From: Clostridia bacterium | GTDB lineage: Bacteria > Bacillota > Clostridia > Christensenellales > Borkfalkiaceae | Reading direction: 5' to 3' | NCBI GenBank assembly: GCA_900764105.1 | Contig: CAAFMS010000007.1 | Coordinates: forward strand, 124,001 to 188,000 | Length of the DNA: 64,000 nt | Shown here: positions 1 through 8,886 of the stretch, piece after piece | How positions within the stretch are numbered: the stretch's first letter is position 1 | Layout: every line of letters begins with the position of its first letter | Notes under the pieces: generated by a model | Told to the model about the DNA's origin: nothing | The model's input: only the letters and a program-made list of their open reading frames with translations | Databases searched by the model: none | Made by a program: the position numbers and the translations under genes

Positions 1-819
1 AAGCCTTTCGGTAATACGCATCATAAAGCGACGCATCATTGTTATCATAAACTCTTCCGAGCATTTTTTGTGTATTTCTTCCTGAATTTCGGTAAATTTC
101 ACAACGTACAAGGTCATACCGGCAGAATACTCGGAAATCATCTTGCCGAGAGTTATTACCTTTTCTTTCGCCGCTTCACCGGTATAAGGATAACTATGAA
201 AATGCACGGCGGCAAGTTTCATTCCTCTTTTAGCCATCATATACCCCGCAACGGGGCTGTCGATGCCTCCCGAAAGCATAAGAAATCCCTTACCCGAAGA
301 GCCTACCGGCATACCGCCGACGCCTTTTATAACGTCTTTATAAATAAGCGATTGTCCGTTTTCTCTTATGTCGATTTTAAGAATGTTTTTCGGCTTTTTT
401 ACGTCAACGTAAAGGTCTTTACCGTATCTTTCCAAAATTCTGCCGCCGATTTCAGCCGAAAGTTCCACCGAATGCAGCGGAAACGTCTTATCCGCCCTGT
501 TCGTTTCGACCTTGAACGAACCCTTCATATCCTCGCACTCCGCTATCGCCGCTTCCGCTATTTTATCGACGTCGCTTTCGACGCAGTACGCCACGCTCAT
601 AGTGTGTATTCCGCACACTTTAAGCAGTTTCGACATAATAAGGTCGTACTTATCCTCGTCGAAGTTTTCGACGAGATAACGCATTTGCAGTTTTACAAGG
701 TCGTATTTTATTCCGTCCAACGCCTTTTTAATGTTTTCTTCCAAGAGATTTACGAAATAAAATCTGTTTTTGCCTTTTAAAAATATCTCGCATACCCTTA
801 CGATTATTACTTTATTCAT
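1..819 (-). CDS. thiI: tRNA 4-thiouridine synthase ThiI (C-terminus cut by window edge)
   Basis: This is an open frame of 273 codons starting at ATG 819 and running off the left edge, so only the N-terminal part is present (the family is about 390 aa). The translation shows an N-terminal ferredoxin-like/THUMP region and then the PP-loop motif LSGGIDSPVAGYMM, typical of ThiI. ThiI adenylates U8 of tRNA and transfers sulfur to make s4U; in many bacteria it also serves thiazole synthesis. Its ATG overlaps the TAA of the upstream cysteine desulfurase by one base, so translation is coupled. This thiI-desulfurase pairing is the usual Bacillota arrangement, in which the dedicated desulfurase supplies persulfide sulfur. 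Confidence 0.93.
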   Translation of the reverse strand, partial: MNKVIIVRVCEIFLKGKNRFYFVNLLEENIKKALDGIKYDLVKLQMRYLVENFDEDKYDLIMSKLLKVCGIHTMSVAYCVESDVDKIAEAAIAECEDMKGSFKVETNRADKTFPLHSVELSAEIGGRILERYGKDLYVDVKKPKNILKIDIRENGQSLIYKDVIKGVGGMPVGSSGKGFLMLSGGIDSPVAGYMMAKRGMKLAAVHFHSYPYTGEAAKEKVITLGKMISEYSAGMTLYVVKFTEIQEEIHKKCSEEFMITMMRRFMMRITERL

Positions 820-1940
820 TATCTTCTGTCCATTACGCCCTTTAATTTATTTACGCACTCGCCGAGTTTTTCGGCGGCGAATATTACCTCGTCTTTTGTG
901 TTATCTACTCCGAAACTTATCCTTATAGCCCCGTCTAATACTCCTGCGTTGTAGCCGCAAGCCTTTAATACTCTGCTATGCCTCATTCTCGAAGAACACG
1001 CCGAACCCGTACCTACGATTATGCCGAATTCCTCCAACATATGAAGAATTACCTCGCCGCGAAGCCCGACCGCCGATAAAGAAAGAATATAAGGCGAAGC
1101 GTTTTCGCCCGATATGATTTTTATAAATCTCTTGTCGAGATTATCCAAGAAAATCCGTTTTAATTCCGCGATTTTTAAATAGTTTTCCGAAATGCGTTCA
1201 AGCCGTTTATAAGCCGCCGCGCCGAAATCTATTATACCGAAAACGTTTTCCGTGCCGCTCCTTAGTCCGTTTTCCTGTCCGCCCCCGAAAATGAGCGGAA
1301 CGAGCCGAACGCTCTTTTTAAACACGAGACCGCCCGTCCCCTTTAAGCCGCCTATCTTGTGCGCGCTAATCGAATACAGATCGACTTTATCCGAAATTGC
1401 CGTCGGAAGCTTTCCGAACGCCTGAACTCCGTCGCTATGGAAAACGGTTGACGGGTTTATCTTCTTCACTCTGCCCGCAATCTCGTTTACGTCGTTTATC
1501 GCTCCCGTTTCGTTATTAACTCGCACCACCGAAACAACGGAAGTCTTTTCATCAATGAGAGACAATAAACTATCGACGTTCACGCCGCCGTCGGGGTTAA
1601 GTTTCGCAAACCTCGTTTCGACTCCCCTCTTTTTAAGTTCGTTGAAACATTCGTAAATAGCGGAATGTTCTCCCTCGGTAGTAACTATATTACCGCGTTT
1701 CGCAAACGAGGAAACAGCCATATTGTCCGATTCGCTTCCGCATGAGGTGAAAATCATATCGTAACCCGTCGGGAATACGGATAAAATTTTCGACTTTACT
1801 TCGGCGATTTTCTTCTTTACCTCTAAACCGCCCGCATATAATGCGGACGGGTTAAAATAGTTTTCTTTATAATACCGCTCGGCGATTTCCAAAGCCTCTT
1901 CGTCGGGTCTCGTCGTGGCTGCGTTGTCTAAATATATCAT
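819..1940 (-). CDS. Cysteine desulfurase (NifS/IscS family), partner of ThiI
   Basis: This 373-aa protein is a fold-type I PLP enzyme that takes sulfur from cysteine as a protein persulfide. Visible motifs are the N-terminal YLDNAATT, the PLP-binding lysine in SAHKIGG (about K195), and the catalytic cysteine in GTGSACSS (about C315). The length is normal for the family. A ribosome-binding site (AAAGGAC) precedes the ATG. It overlaps the membrane-protein gene upstream (ATGA) and thiI downstream, forming a three-gene unit. Because it sits next to thiI, the likely sulfur acceptor is ThiI, as with NifZ of Bacillus; a general Fe-S cluster role cannot be excluded. Confidence 0.93.
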   Translation of the reverse strand: MIYLDNAATTRPDEEALEIAERYYKENYFNPSALYAGGLEVKKKIAEVKSKILSVFPTGYDMIFTSCGSESDNMAVSSFAKRGNIVTTEGEHSAIYECFNELKKRGVETRFAKLNPDGGVNVDSLLSLIDEKTSVVSVVRVNNETGAINDVNEIAGRVKKINPSTVFHSDGVQAFGKLPTAISDKVDLYSISAHKIGGLKGTGGLVFKKSVRLVPLIFGGGQENGLRSGTENVFGIIDFGAAAYKRLERISENYLKIAELKRIFLDNLDKRFIKIISGENASPYILSLSAVGLRGEVILHMLEEFGIIVGTGSACSSRMRHSRVLKACGYNAGVLDGAIRISFGVDNTKDEVIFAAEKLGECVNKLKGVMDRR

Positions 1941-2473
1941 TTGAAGTCCTTTTCGATTATCTTTCTGCCTGCGAAATTAACGAGATTTACAAGATAATCT
2001 TCCTTACATTCGAGTAAAACAAGATAATTTACACCGTCTTTTATAAGCGAAACGTAATATCCGTTTTCGATATACCTGTTCGGCGTTGCGAATATTTTTT
2101 TTATTTTCGGCGTCGCTGCGATTTTCTCAAAAGTCTCGCTGCCTATTTTTCCTATAGTCGTCACGTCTTCATAATCGAACAGAAGCATTTTCCTTCTGTA
2201 TTTGTAATTGACGACTTTTACGATTCGGGTATGTCCCGAAACAAAAACGAGGTCTATGCAATAATACACTTTCGTCCTTAAATACCAGAATGCGACTGCG
2301 GACAAGACAAAAAAAGCGAAAAGAAACCACGCAGGTATAAAGAAAAGCAACGCAAAAACTATAAACGCCGCAACCATAAATACCCAGAAAAACACCGAAT
2401 ATATGACGTAAATCGTCTTATGGAATTTAAAATTGGTCGGATTGAACGACTCTTCGTATAAAACATCTTTCAT
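1937..2473 (-). CDS. Hypothetical membrane protein, first gene of the desulfurase-thiI unit
   Basis: This 178-aa protein is not a family I recognise. It has two adjacent hydrophobic segments (about residues 22-65) followed by a soluble C-terminal half rich in beta-type sequence, resembling PH-like membrane-associated domains (inference). I start it at ATG 2473 rather than 36 bp upstream, because the longer frame would begin inside the apparent promoter. No ribosome-binding site precedes the ATG. A good promoter has its -10 box seven bases before the ATG, so the mRNA may be leaderless. Its stop overlaps the desulfurase start (ATGA). Confidence 0.75.
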   Translation of the reverse strand: MKDVLYEESFNPTNFKFHKTIYVIYSVFFWVFMVAAFIVFALLFFIPAWFLFAFFVLSAVAFWYLRTKVYYCIDLVFVSGHTRIVKVVNYKYRRKMLLFDYEDVTTIGKIGSETFEKIAATPKIKKIFATPNRYIENGYYVSLIKDGVNYLVLLECKEDYLVNLVNFAGRKIIEKDFK

Positions 2474-2480
2474 ATCGCTT

Positions 2481-2509
2481 ATAATACCATATTTTTTTTT
2501 AAAATGCAA
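2481..2509 (-). promoter_or_regulatory. Sigma-A-type promoter placed directly before ATG 2473
   Basis: TTGCAT (2504-2509), a 17-bp spacer and TATTAT (2481-2486), read on the minus strand. The -10 box ends seven bases before the ATG, so the predicted transcription start falls at or next to the start codon. This suggests a leaderless transcript for the membrane-protein/desulfurase/thiI unit. Confidence 0.6.
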
Positions 2510-2596
2510 GTCAATTAAAACACCGCGCTAAGCTGTAACGTAAATCCGGACGGAAACGATTTTTAGGCGTGATTTTATCGACGTTTCGGTTATGCT

Positions 2597-4954
2597 TTAT
2601 TTCAGTTTAACGAACGTAACTCCTCTTTCGCCTTCGCCGTATTTGCCGAATCTGTAACTAACGACGTTTTTATTTCTCTTTAATGCGTCGTGTATGGCGG
2701 TACTCAATATCTTTAAGCCCTTGCCGTGAATAATTTTGACCTCTTCGAGATTGTTTATTATCGCCTGATCCAAAAACGCGTCGATTTCCGGTAGCGCCTC
2801 CATTACCGTTTCGCCTATAACGTTGATTTCGGTTATCGGCTGAGACCCTGCTTCGCGTTTGAGAGTGACGGAAGTTTTAGGCTTATTCGCCTCGGACACG
2901 AAGTATAAATCTTTGATTTTCGCGTTTAAGCGAACAGACCCCATAAATATCTCACACTCGCCCTTTTTCGGGTTTACGCCCGAAACTTCGCAGAACGTTT
3001 CGGACGGCTTATAGTATACCCTGTCGCCGATTTTGATTTTCGTCGGATCGACGGGCTTGTAGTTGACGATTTTCTCCTCGACGTCCTCGAGCGAGTACTT
3101 TTTATCTTCGAGCCTGTTTCTGAGAGTTCGCGCCTTTATAAGGTCCCCGCTGTCGAGTTCGGCTTTATCGAACAAAACCTTGATTTCGTCGATTATTTCG
3201 TCCGCTTCTTCGAGTTTCTCGTTTACTATTCTTCTGCTTTCGGCTTTCGCTTTCTGATAGAATTTTTCCTTTTCCGCGTTGAGTTTCTCTCTTTCCGAGT
3301 CGATTTCGTCGAGTTTTACGCTTTCCTCGCGTTTTATTTCCTCCACTTCGCGTTTAAGATTTTCCGCTTCCTGTCTCGACTTTTCAGCCTCTTTGAGAAC
3401 TTTTTCAAAAGATATTTTTTCGCCTTTCAGAAGCGAATAAGCCCTCGCCGTAAGTTTATCGTCCATACCGAGAAGTCTCGATATTTCTATTGCGTTCGAC
3501 GAACCGGGCATACCCATATTGATTTTATAGAGGGGAGCGAAAGTTTCGGGATCGAACTCCATAGAGGCGTTCAATATACGACTGTCGGAATACGCATACT
3601 CTTTAAGCGAGGAATAGTGAGTGGTCACGATACCGTAACTCCCCTTATCCAAAAGCCTTTCTATAACCGCCCTTGCGAGCGCGCTTCCCTCGTCCGGATC
3701 TGTTCCCGCGCCGATTTCGTCGATTAAAACGAGCGAATTTTCGTTTACGTTTTCGGTTATTTCGATTATGTTTTTAATATGCGAAGAAAACGTGGACAAA
3801 CTCTGCTCTATGCTCTGTTCGTCGCCTACGTCGCAGAAAATATTATCGAAAAAGGATATTTCCGTTCCCTCGGAAGCGGGTACGAATATACCGCTCGCCG
3901 CCATTAAGGAAAACAATCCGACCATTTTTAAAGTTACGGTCTTGCCGCCCGTATTAGGTCCGGTTATGAGAATGTAGTTGTAATTTTCGCCGAATGAAAG
4001 AGAGACGGGAACAACTTTGTCCTTAGGTATAAGCGGATGTCTGCCGTTTTTTATATCCGTTTTACCTTTACGATTGAAATCGGGGCAAACCGAACGGGTC
4101 TTGTAAGCGTAAATCGCCCTCGCGTAAAACCCGTCTATATCGGTCAGAATCAGGTCGTTGTCGATAATCTTCGTCGCTATAACGCCGACTTTCTGCGATA
4201 ACTCCGCCAAAATTCTTTCGACTTCGTTTTTTTCTTCGATAGTCGCGGTCTTTAAAGCGTTGTTTAGTTCCAAAACCGCCGCAGGCTCGATAAATACCGT
4301 GGATCCCGTGGACGACTGATCGTGAATAAACCCGCCGATCTGACTCCTGTATTCGCTTTTTACGGGCAGAACGTATCTGTCGCCACGCATCGTGATTATG
4401 TTTTCCTGCAAGTATTTATTGTTGCCGTTTCGTATGAACGACTGTAATTTTTCTCTTATCTGCTCGTTTAGTCTCTTGATGCTTTTTCTCAGCGAAGAAA
4501 GCCGTTCGGAGGCGTTGTCGCTCATCGTATCTTCGCTTAAAATCTTTTCTCTTATTTCGTTTTCAAGGTAAACGTCAACGTATATTCCCGACGCTTCCTG
4601 TCTGATATACGGGGCTTCGCATGGGCTGTCGCATACGGAAGTATACAGTATTCTGCCGCTTTTCAATATTCTCGAACATCTTAAAAGTTCGCCCATGGAA
4701 AGGGTTGCGCCCTTTTGAGCCCTTTCGGCGCAGTCCTCTAAGTCGTCGTAAAATTCAACCGAACTCACGCCGTGATTAAACAGAAGATCGTAGGCTTCCT
4801 TGGTTTTCGCCAAATAAACCTGAGACTCGAAGAAATCTTCGGACGGCGCGAACTCGCATATTTCCGATTTCGTTTTCTTTAAAACGCAATACTCCGAAAC
4901 GATTTTCAGAACCTTATCGTATTCGAGAGATTTAAGCGTTTTCTGACTTATCAT
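2597..4954 (-). CDS. mutS2: Endonuclease MutS2
   Basis: This 785-aa protein has the usual MutS2 length and order: an N-terminal lever/clamp region (to about 300), a MutS ATPase with Walker A GPNTGGKT (about 332-339) and Walker B LIDEIGAGTDPDEGSA (about 405-425), a charged coiled coil (about 510-600), and a C-terminal Smr nuclease domain (about 705-785) with IIHGKG. MutS2 acts on recombination intermediates and, in Bacillus, on stalled or collided ribosomes. The Smr LDLRG motif is degenerate here (INVIG). The start overlaps the stop of the U32 gene (ATGA), and the ribosome-binding site AGAGGTG lies inside that gene, so the two form an operon. Confidence 0.96.
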   Translation of the reverse strand: MISQKTLKSLEYDKVLKIVSEYCVLKKTKSEICEFAPSEDFFESQVYLAKTKEAYDLLFNHGVSSVEFYDDLEDCAERAQKGATLSMGELLRCSRILKSGRILYTSVCDSPCEAPYIRQEASGIYVDVYLENEIREKILSEDTMSDNASERLSSLRKSIKRLNEQIREKLQSFIRNGNNKYLQENIITMRGDRYVLPVKSEYRSQIGGFIHDQSSTGSTVFIEPAAVLELNNALKTATIEEKNEVERILAELSQKVGVIATKIIDNDLILTDIDGFYARAIYAYKTRSVCPDFNRKGKTDIKNGRHPLIPKDKVVPVSLSFGENYNYILITGPNTGGKTVTLKMVGLFSLMAASGIFVPASEGTEISFFDNIFCDVGDEQSIEQSLSTFSSHIKNIIEITENVNENSLVLIDEIGAGTDPDEGSALARAVIERLLDKGSYGIVTTHYSSLKEYAYSDSRILNASMEFDPETFAPLYKINMGMPGSSNAIEISRLLGMDDKLTARAYSLLKGEKISFEKVLKEAEKSRQEAENLKREVEEIKREESVKLDEIDSEREKLNAEKEKFYQKAKAESRRIVNEKLEEADEIIDEIKVLFDKAELDSGDLIKARTLRNRLEDKKYSLEDVEEKIVNYKPVDPTKIKIGDRVYYKPSETFCEVSGVNPKKGECEIFMGSVRLNAKIKDLYFVSEANKPKTSVTLKREAGSQPITEINVIGETVMEALPEIDAFLDQAIINNLEEVKIIHGKGLKILSTAIHDALKRNKNVVSYRFGKYGEGERGVTFVKLK

Positions 4955-7110
4955 AAAACACCTCTTATATAGTTGCCTTTCGTGTAGGTTTTATCCACGG
5001 GCGGCTCTTTGCCGTCTAAAACATCGCGTGCTTCCGTTTCGGAAAAACCTATAAAATTGTAGAAATTTGCTGAACTTTTTGCATTTTTTAAAATACTCGG
5101 ATTATAGAGTTCGAATCTGCATCTTCCGCCCAATTTATATCTTAAAAGTTCAAACGTTCTCCCCGCTTCGTCCGTCAATTTAAAGCGGTTTCCCCTTTTG
5201 CAATCGCCGCATTTTTTGCCGAACGGGCAATACAAAAACTCCGCGACCCTGATACTGCCGAATGTAAACGCATAGCCGTTACCTTTAATGTTTTCGATTT
5301 CCCTCGAAGATAATTCCTGCGAAAAAACGATCTCTTTCACGCCTCGTTTGTTTAATTCGTATAAATCGACCGAATTAAATACGTTTAGCCCAACGCCCGC
5401 CATTACCTTTTTACCCTCTTCTTCCGCAAGAGAAAGTCCGTAAAGCCCGTCGGCGTAAACCCCGTCGAAATACTTCAAAAGATTTTTTAAAACTATTTCG
5501 TCCTTTTCGTTTATAAACGACGGAACGAACAAGAACTTGTCCGTCGTTACGTTTTTCATCTCTTTACCGATTTTCTCTACGTCGTCGTAATCCGTAGGGC
5601 GATAGACAAAGGCGTATCCGTCAATATTTTTTAACGCCTTATCGCTCATAACCACGCCCTTGTATCCCAAATCGTAAAAACTTGAAAATTCTATTTTATT
5701 ATCGAGTATTTTTAAAGGTTTTACACCTTTCAGAAATACGTTTTCATATAGCGAAGAACGAAGTTTGTTCAATTTTGATTTAATAATAAACGGCCTGCCA
5801 CGAACGATTACGTTCGCGTTTATCGAGAAAGGATACTTGTCCGTCTTGCTAAGATTATCCTTTATTTCTTTCTCGGTAAGCGGAACGGTTTTTGCGGTTT
5901 CGAGCGTTTCGTCGCCCGTTATCGTCACCCCGTCGCTAGTCAAAACGGGTTTCTCGCCCTCTGTGAAATAAGCCTCTACGCTTAACTCCCTCAGTTTTTT
6001 CGGAGGATTGACAAGTCGGTTTATCAGACGAATATCTTTCGTAATATACGCCTTGTCGCCCGCCTTAACGTCGCCTTTATACGCAAGCCCTCTTTTGTCG
6101 TCTGCGATAGCGTTTCCCGCTTCCCGACCGTCTCTTAATATTTTGAAACAATCGCCGACGGCGTAATTTAAGTTATCAATCGTCAGCCTTTCCTTTCCGA
6201 CGCTTTTTACAATGCCGAAAAAATCACCCGTGTGATTCTGTATTTTGTCGGATAATATTTCGCTGTCGAAACCGAAAGCGTAACCTTTCGTATAATTCCC
6301 CCTGTTATAGGTTCTGTAAATTTCGCTATCGTCGATATTTTTGCCGTCTATGACCGCTCTATAAAGCCTTACGGCGGCTGCAACGTATTCGGGAGATCTC
6401 ATTCTACCCTCTATTTTTAAACTGCCAACGCCGAGATTTTTGATTTTCGGGATATAATCGTCGAGTTTCAAATCGGAAAGCGATATTGCGTACTCGCCGT
6501 TTCCGACTTTCGTTTCGAGCGTATACTTTTTACGGCACGGCTGTTTGCAAAGCCCTCTGTTGCCGCTATTGCCGCCTATAAACGAACTCATATAGCAATG
6601 TCCCGAAAAACAACTGCATAACGCTCCGTGAACGAAAATTTCCGTTTCTATTTTTTCGGCGATTTTCTTTATCTCGTTTTGCTCGGTTTCCCTTGCGAGA
6701 ATTACTCTCGAAAACCCGTACTCAACGGCAAGATTCGCCCCTTCTATGTTGTTTACGCCTGCTTGCGTGCTGAGATGAAGTACGCAGGACGGAAATCTGC
6801 TCTTTAATAGCGGAGCGAGAAATATATCCTGTATTATAAGAGCGTCCGCCCCTGCCGACAAAGCGTATTCCGCCTCTTTTAAAAAAGCCTCCGTCTCGCA
6901 GTCTTTTACGAGGGTATTCATGGCAACGTAAACTTTTACGCCTAAATTACGCGCGTAATTGACGTAAAAAGCAATATTATCCTTGTTAAAGTTTCCCGCG
7001 TTTTTACGAGCCGAAAAACCGCTAAGTCCGAGATAAACGGCGTCGGCGCCGTTCTCTATCGCCGCGAAAAAACACTCTTCGTTTCCTGCGGGAGCAAGTA
7101 ATTCCATCAT
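4951..7110 (-). CDS. U32 family peptidase-like protein (RlhA/TrhP-type RNA hydroxylation)
   Basis: This 719-aa protein begins with the U32 signature MELLAPAGNEE and carries the family cysteine block FVHGALCSCFSGHCYMSS followed by CKQPC (about residues 160-200), which in RlhA/TrhP-type proteins is thought to bind iron-sulfur. Long U32 proteins with a C-terminal extension (DUF3656 type) include RlhA, needed for 23S rRNA C2501 hydroxylation; shorter ones (TrhP) act on tRNA U34. The length favours the RlhA type, but the target is inference. It also has a late cysteine pair, CPFGKKCGDC. An extended -10 promoter ends six bases before ATG 7110, so the mRNA may be leaderless; an in-frame ATG at 7107 is the alternative. 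Confidence 0.9.
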   Translation of the reverse strand: MMELLAPAGNEECFFAAIENGADAVYLGLSGFSARKNAGNFNKDNIAFYVNYARNLGVKVYVAMNTLVKDCETEAFLKEAEYALSAGADALIIQDIFLAPLLKSRFPSCVLHLSTQAGVNNIEGANLAVEYGFSRVILARETEQNEIKKIAEKIETEIFVHGALCSCFSGHCYMSSFIGGNSGNRGLCKQPCRKKYTLETKVGNGEYAISLSDLKLDDYIPKIKNLGVGSLKIEGRMRSPEYVAAAVRLYRAVIDGKNIDDSEIYRTYNRGNYTKGYAFGFDSEILSDKIQNHTGDFFGIVKSVGKERLTIDNLNYAVGDCFKILRDGREAGNAIADDKRGLAYKGDVKAGDKAYITKDIRLINRLVNPPKKLRELSVEAYFTEGEKPVLTSDGVTITGDETLETAKTVPLTEKEIKDNLSKTDKYPFSINANVIVRGRPFIIKSKLNKLRSSLYENVFLKGVKPLKILDNKIEFSSFYDLGYKGVVMSDKALKNIDGYAFVYRPTDYDDVEKIGKEMKNVTTDKFLFVPSFINEKDEIVLKNLLKYFDGVYADGLYGLSLAEEEGKKVMAGVGLNVFNSVDLYELNKRGVKEIVFSQELSSREIENIKGNGYAFTFGSIRVAEFLYCPFGKKCGDCKRGNRFKLTDEAGRTFELLRYKLGGRCRFELYNPSILKNAKSSANFYNFIGFSETEARDVLDGKEPPVDKTYTKGNYIRGVL

Positions 7111-7116
7111 ACCTAT

Positions 7117-7145
7117 ATTTTAGCAGATTTCAGTCCGTTTGAAAA
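7117..7145 (-). promoter_or_regulatory. Extended -10 promoter of the U32-mutS2 operon
   Basis: TTTTCA (7140-7145), a 17-bp spacer and TGC-TAAAAT with -10 at 7117-7122 on the minus strand. The TG one base before the hexamer makes it an extended -10. Exactly six bases (ATAGGT) separate it from ATG 7110, so the predicted start site coincides with the start codon. Confidence 0.55.
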
Positions 7146-7183
7146 CAAAAAACAGGGACTATTTAACGGTTATAAAACTTTTT

Positions 7184-7825
7184 TTATCCTTTTACCTCTC
7201 CTTTCCCTATCGTGAACGGAGTTATCATCACCGAAGGCACTTTTCCGACTATAAGATTGTCGAACACTAAAACGGAAATAGTTTCGTTAATACTTTTAGT
7301 AGCCGTTTTCGTCACGATATTCACGGTACAGTTTATATTCAGATATAAAGAATGTCTCGTCTGATTTATTCCCGCTTGCGTAAAAGTAGAAATCATATCG
7401 CACTTTACCGAGGCGACGGAAATAACCTTCATTTTTACGGTCGGACCGAAACCGCTTATAAGCCTTATTCCCGTAAAAGCGCAAACGGGTACGTCTACGC
7501 CTTTTTTTATCTCGCCCGTCAGATAATTAAACGCATTCGTCGCAACCGTCGCGGAGAGCCTGTTCACTTCGTAACTATCCGTCACAACCATACTTATCTG
7601 CCCGTCCTTGTCGGTTTTTACGTCCACGAGGTCTGCGTATCCGTACTTTTTATCGACTATTACGTCCACGGCGTAATAGGAAGCGGAAGAAATTGCAGAA
7701 TCAAAGCATTTTACGGCATAGTCCACCACTATTCTGTCCGAAGAAAAATAAAGGGACGCGACGAGAGTTAAAAAAGCGATTAAAAAACAAAAGAATTTAA
7801 ATATTTTCTTCTTTTTACATTTCAT
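7184..7825 (-). CDS. yunB: Sporulation protein YunB
   Basis: This 213-aa protein has a short lysine-rich N-terminus, one transmembrane segment (about 9-29) and a YunB-like extracellular domain. Its recognisable motifs are FTGIRLISGFGP, the signature FTQAGINQTRHSLYL, and a C-terminal LIVGKVPSVM. YunB is a sigma-E-dependent mother-cell protein of Bacillus and Clostridia with a poorly understood spore role. It is transcribed divergently from spoVAD across only 59 bp. Directly before the ATG is CATATAAT, which fits the sigma-E -10 consensus. There is no ribosome-binding site, so translation may be leaderless. Confidence 0.92.
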   Translation of the reverse strand: MKCKKKKIFKFFCFLIAFLTLVASLYFSSDRIVVDYAVKCFDSAISSASYYAVDVIVDKKYGYADLVDVKTDKDGQISMVVTDSYEVNRLSATVATNAFNYLTGEIKKGVDVPVCAFTGIRLISGFGPTVKMKVISVASVKCDMISTFTQAGINQTRHSLYLNINCTVNIVTKTATKSINETISVLVFDNLIVGKVPSVMITPFTIGKGEVKG

Positions 7826-7830
7826 AGTAA

Positions 7831-7859
7831 ATTATATGGAAACATTTTACGAATTATTT
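7831..7859 (-). promoter_or_regulatory. Putative sigma-E promoter of yunB
   Basis: The -10 CATATAAT (7831-7838) fits the sigma-E pattern CATAYAAT. An A/T-rich -35-like AAATAAT lies 14 bases upstream (7853-7859). Only TTACT separates the -10 from ATG 7825. The gene's known sigma-E dependence in Bacillus supports the call; the -35 match is weak. Confidence 0.55.
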
Positions 7860-7879
7860 TTAAAGCAAAGAACATAATA
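7851..7879 (+). promoter_or_regulatory. Putative sigma-G promoter of spoVAD
   Basis: GAATT (7851-7855), a 17-bp spacer and CATAATA (7873-7879). The -10 matches the sigma-G/F pattern CATWHTA fully; the -35 matches GHATR at four of five bases. It ends five bases before ATG 7885, overlaps the divergent yunB promoter, and fits the known forespore expression of spoVA genes. Confidence 0.6.
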
Positions 7880-7884
7880 CTTGT

Positions 7885-8877
7885 ATGAATTCTACGGTAT
7901 TTTTTAAAAACAAGCCGTCTATAATCGCAACTGCCACCATAGCGGGACCGAAAGAAGGCGAGGGTGAACTCGGAAAATATATCGAGAAAATAATTAAAGA
8001 CGATATGTTCGGCGAAAAAACATTTGAAAAAGCCGAACGAACGATGTTTACAAGCGTTATAAAGCAAGCCCTCAAAAACGCAAAACTTACGGAAAACGGC
8101 GTAGGAGCGTTAATCATGGGAGACCTTTTGAATCAGATTATCTCGGCAAGTTTTACTGCGAGAAGGTTCGATATTCCGTATCTCGGGGTATACAACGCCT
8201 GCTCTACGATGACGGAATCGCTCGCCATTGCCACCGCTTTGGTTGACGGCGGGTATTTACCAAACGCCATAGCGGCGACGGGAAGCCATTTTTCGACCGC
8301 CGAAAGACAATATCGCTATCCGTTGGAATTAGGCTCGGTAAGACCGCCTCAGTCGCAATGGACGGTCACGGCGGCGGGAGCGAGCGTCGTAGCGATATCT
8401 GAAGGGCATTTTCCGAAAATAACCTCGGCTACTTTCGGAAAAGTAATAGATTTCGGCGTTACGGACGCAAACAATATGGGCGCTGCAATGGCTCCCGCTG
8501 CCGCCGACACAATAGTGAGACATTTTATTGAAAGCGGAAAATCGCCCGACGATTACGACCTCGTTTTAACGGGTGATTTGGGGGCTTTGGGCAGCAGGCT
8601 CGTTAAAGAACTATGTCTTGAAAAGAATATCGATATAGAAAAAAATCACGTCGATTGCGGAGAACTTATTTACAATATCGACGAAGAAGAATTCCAAGGC
8701 GGCAGCGGCGCGGGTTGCAGCGCGGTAGTTTTTAATTCGTATATATACGGCAAAATGCTGAAAAAAGAGTTAAACCGAGTTTTATTTGTCGCAACGGGAG
8801 CATTACTCTCCACTCTTTCGACTCAGCAGGGCGAATCGATACCCGCAATATCGCATGCGGTGAGCATAGAAAATTGA
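7885..8877 (+). CDS. spoVAD: Stage V sporulation protein AD
   Basis: This 330-aa protein has a thiolase/ketoacyl-synthase-like fold with no catalytic role known. It matches SpoVAD throughout: TAGPKEGEG-type start (here IAGPKEGEGELG), GDLLNQ, YNACSTMTESLA, ALVDGGY, MGAAMAPAAADTI, LTGDLGALGS and GAGCSAVV. SpoVAD binds dipicolinic acid for import into the developing spore and release during germination. It is followed nine bases later by spoVAE. No ribosome-binding site is seen before ATG 7885, and a sigma-G-like -10 ends five bases upstream, so the message may be leaderless. Confidence 0.97.
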   Translation: MNSTVFFKNKPSIIATATIAGPKEGEGELGKYIEKIIKDDMFGEKTFEKAERTMFTSVIKQALKNAKLTENGVGALIMGDLLNQIISASFTARRFDIPYLGVYNACSTMTESLAIATALVDGGYLPNAIAATGSHFSTAERQYRYPLELGSVRPPQSQWTVTAAGASVVAISEGHFPKITSATFGKVIDFGVTDANNMGAAMAPAAADTIVRHFIESGKSPDDYDLVLTGDLGALGSRLVKELCLEKNIDIEKNHVDCGELIYNIDEEEFQGGSGAGCSAVVFNSYIYGKMLKKELNRVLFVATGALLSTLSTQQGESIPAISHAVSIEN

Positions 8878-8886
8878 GGTGAAAAA

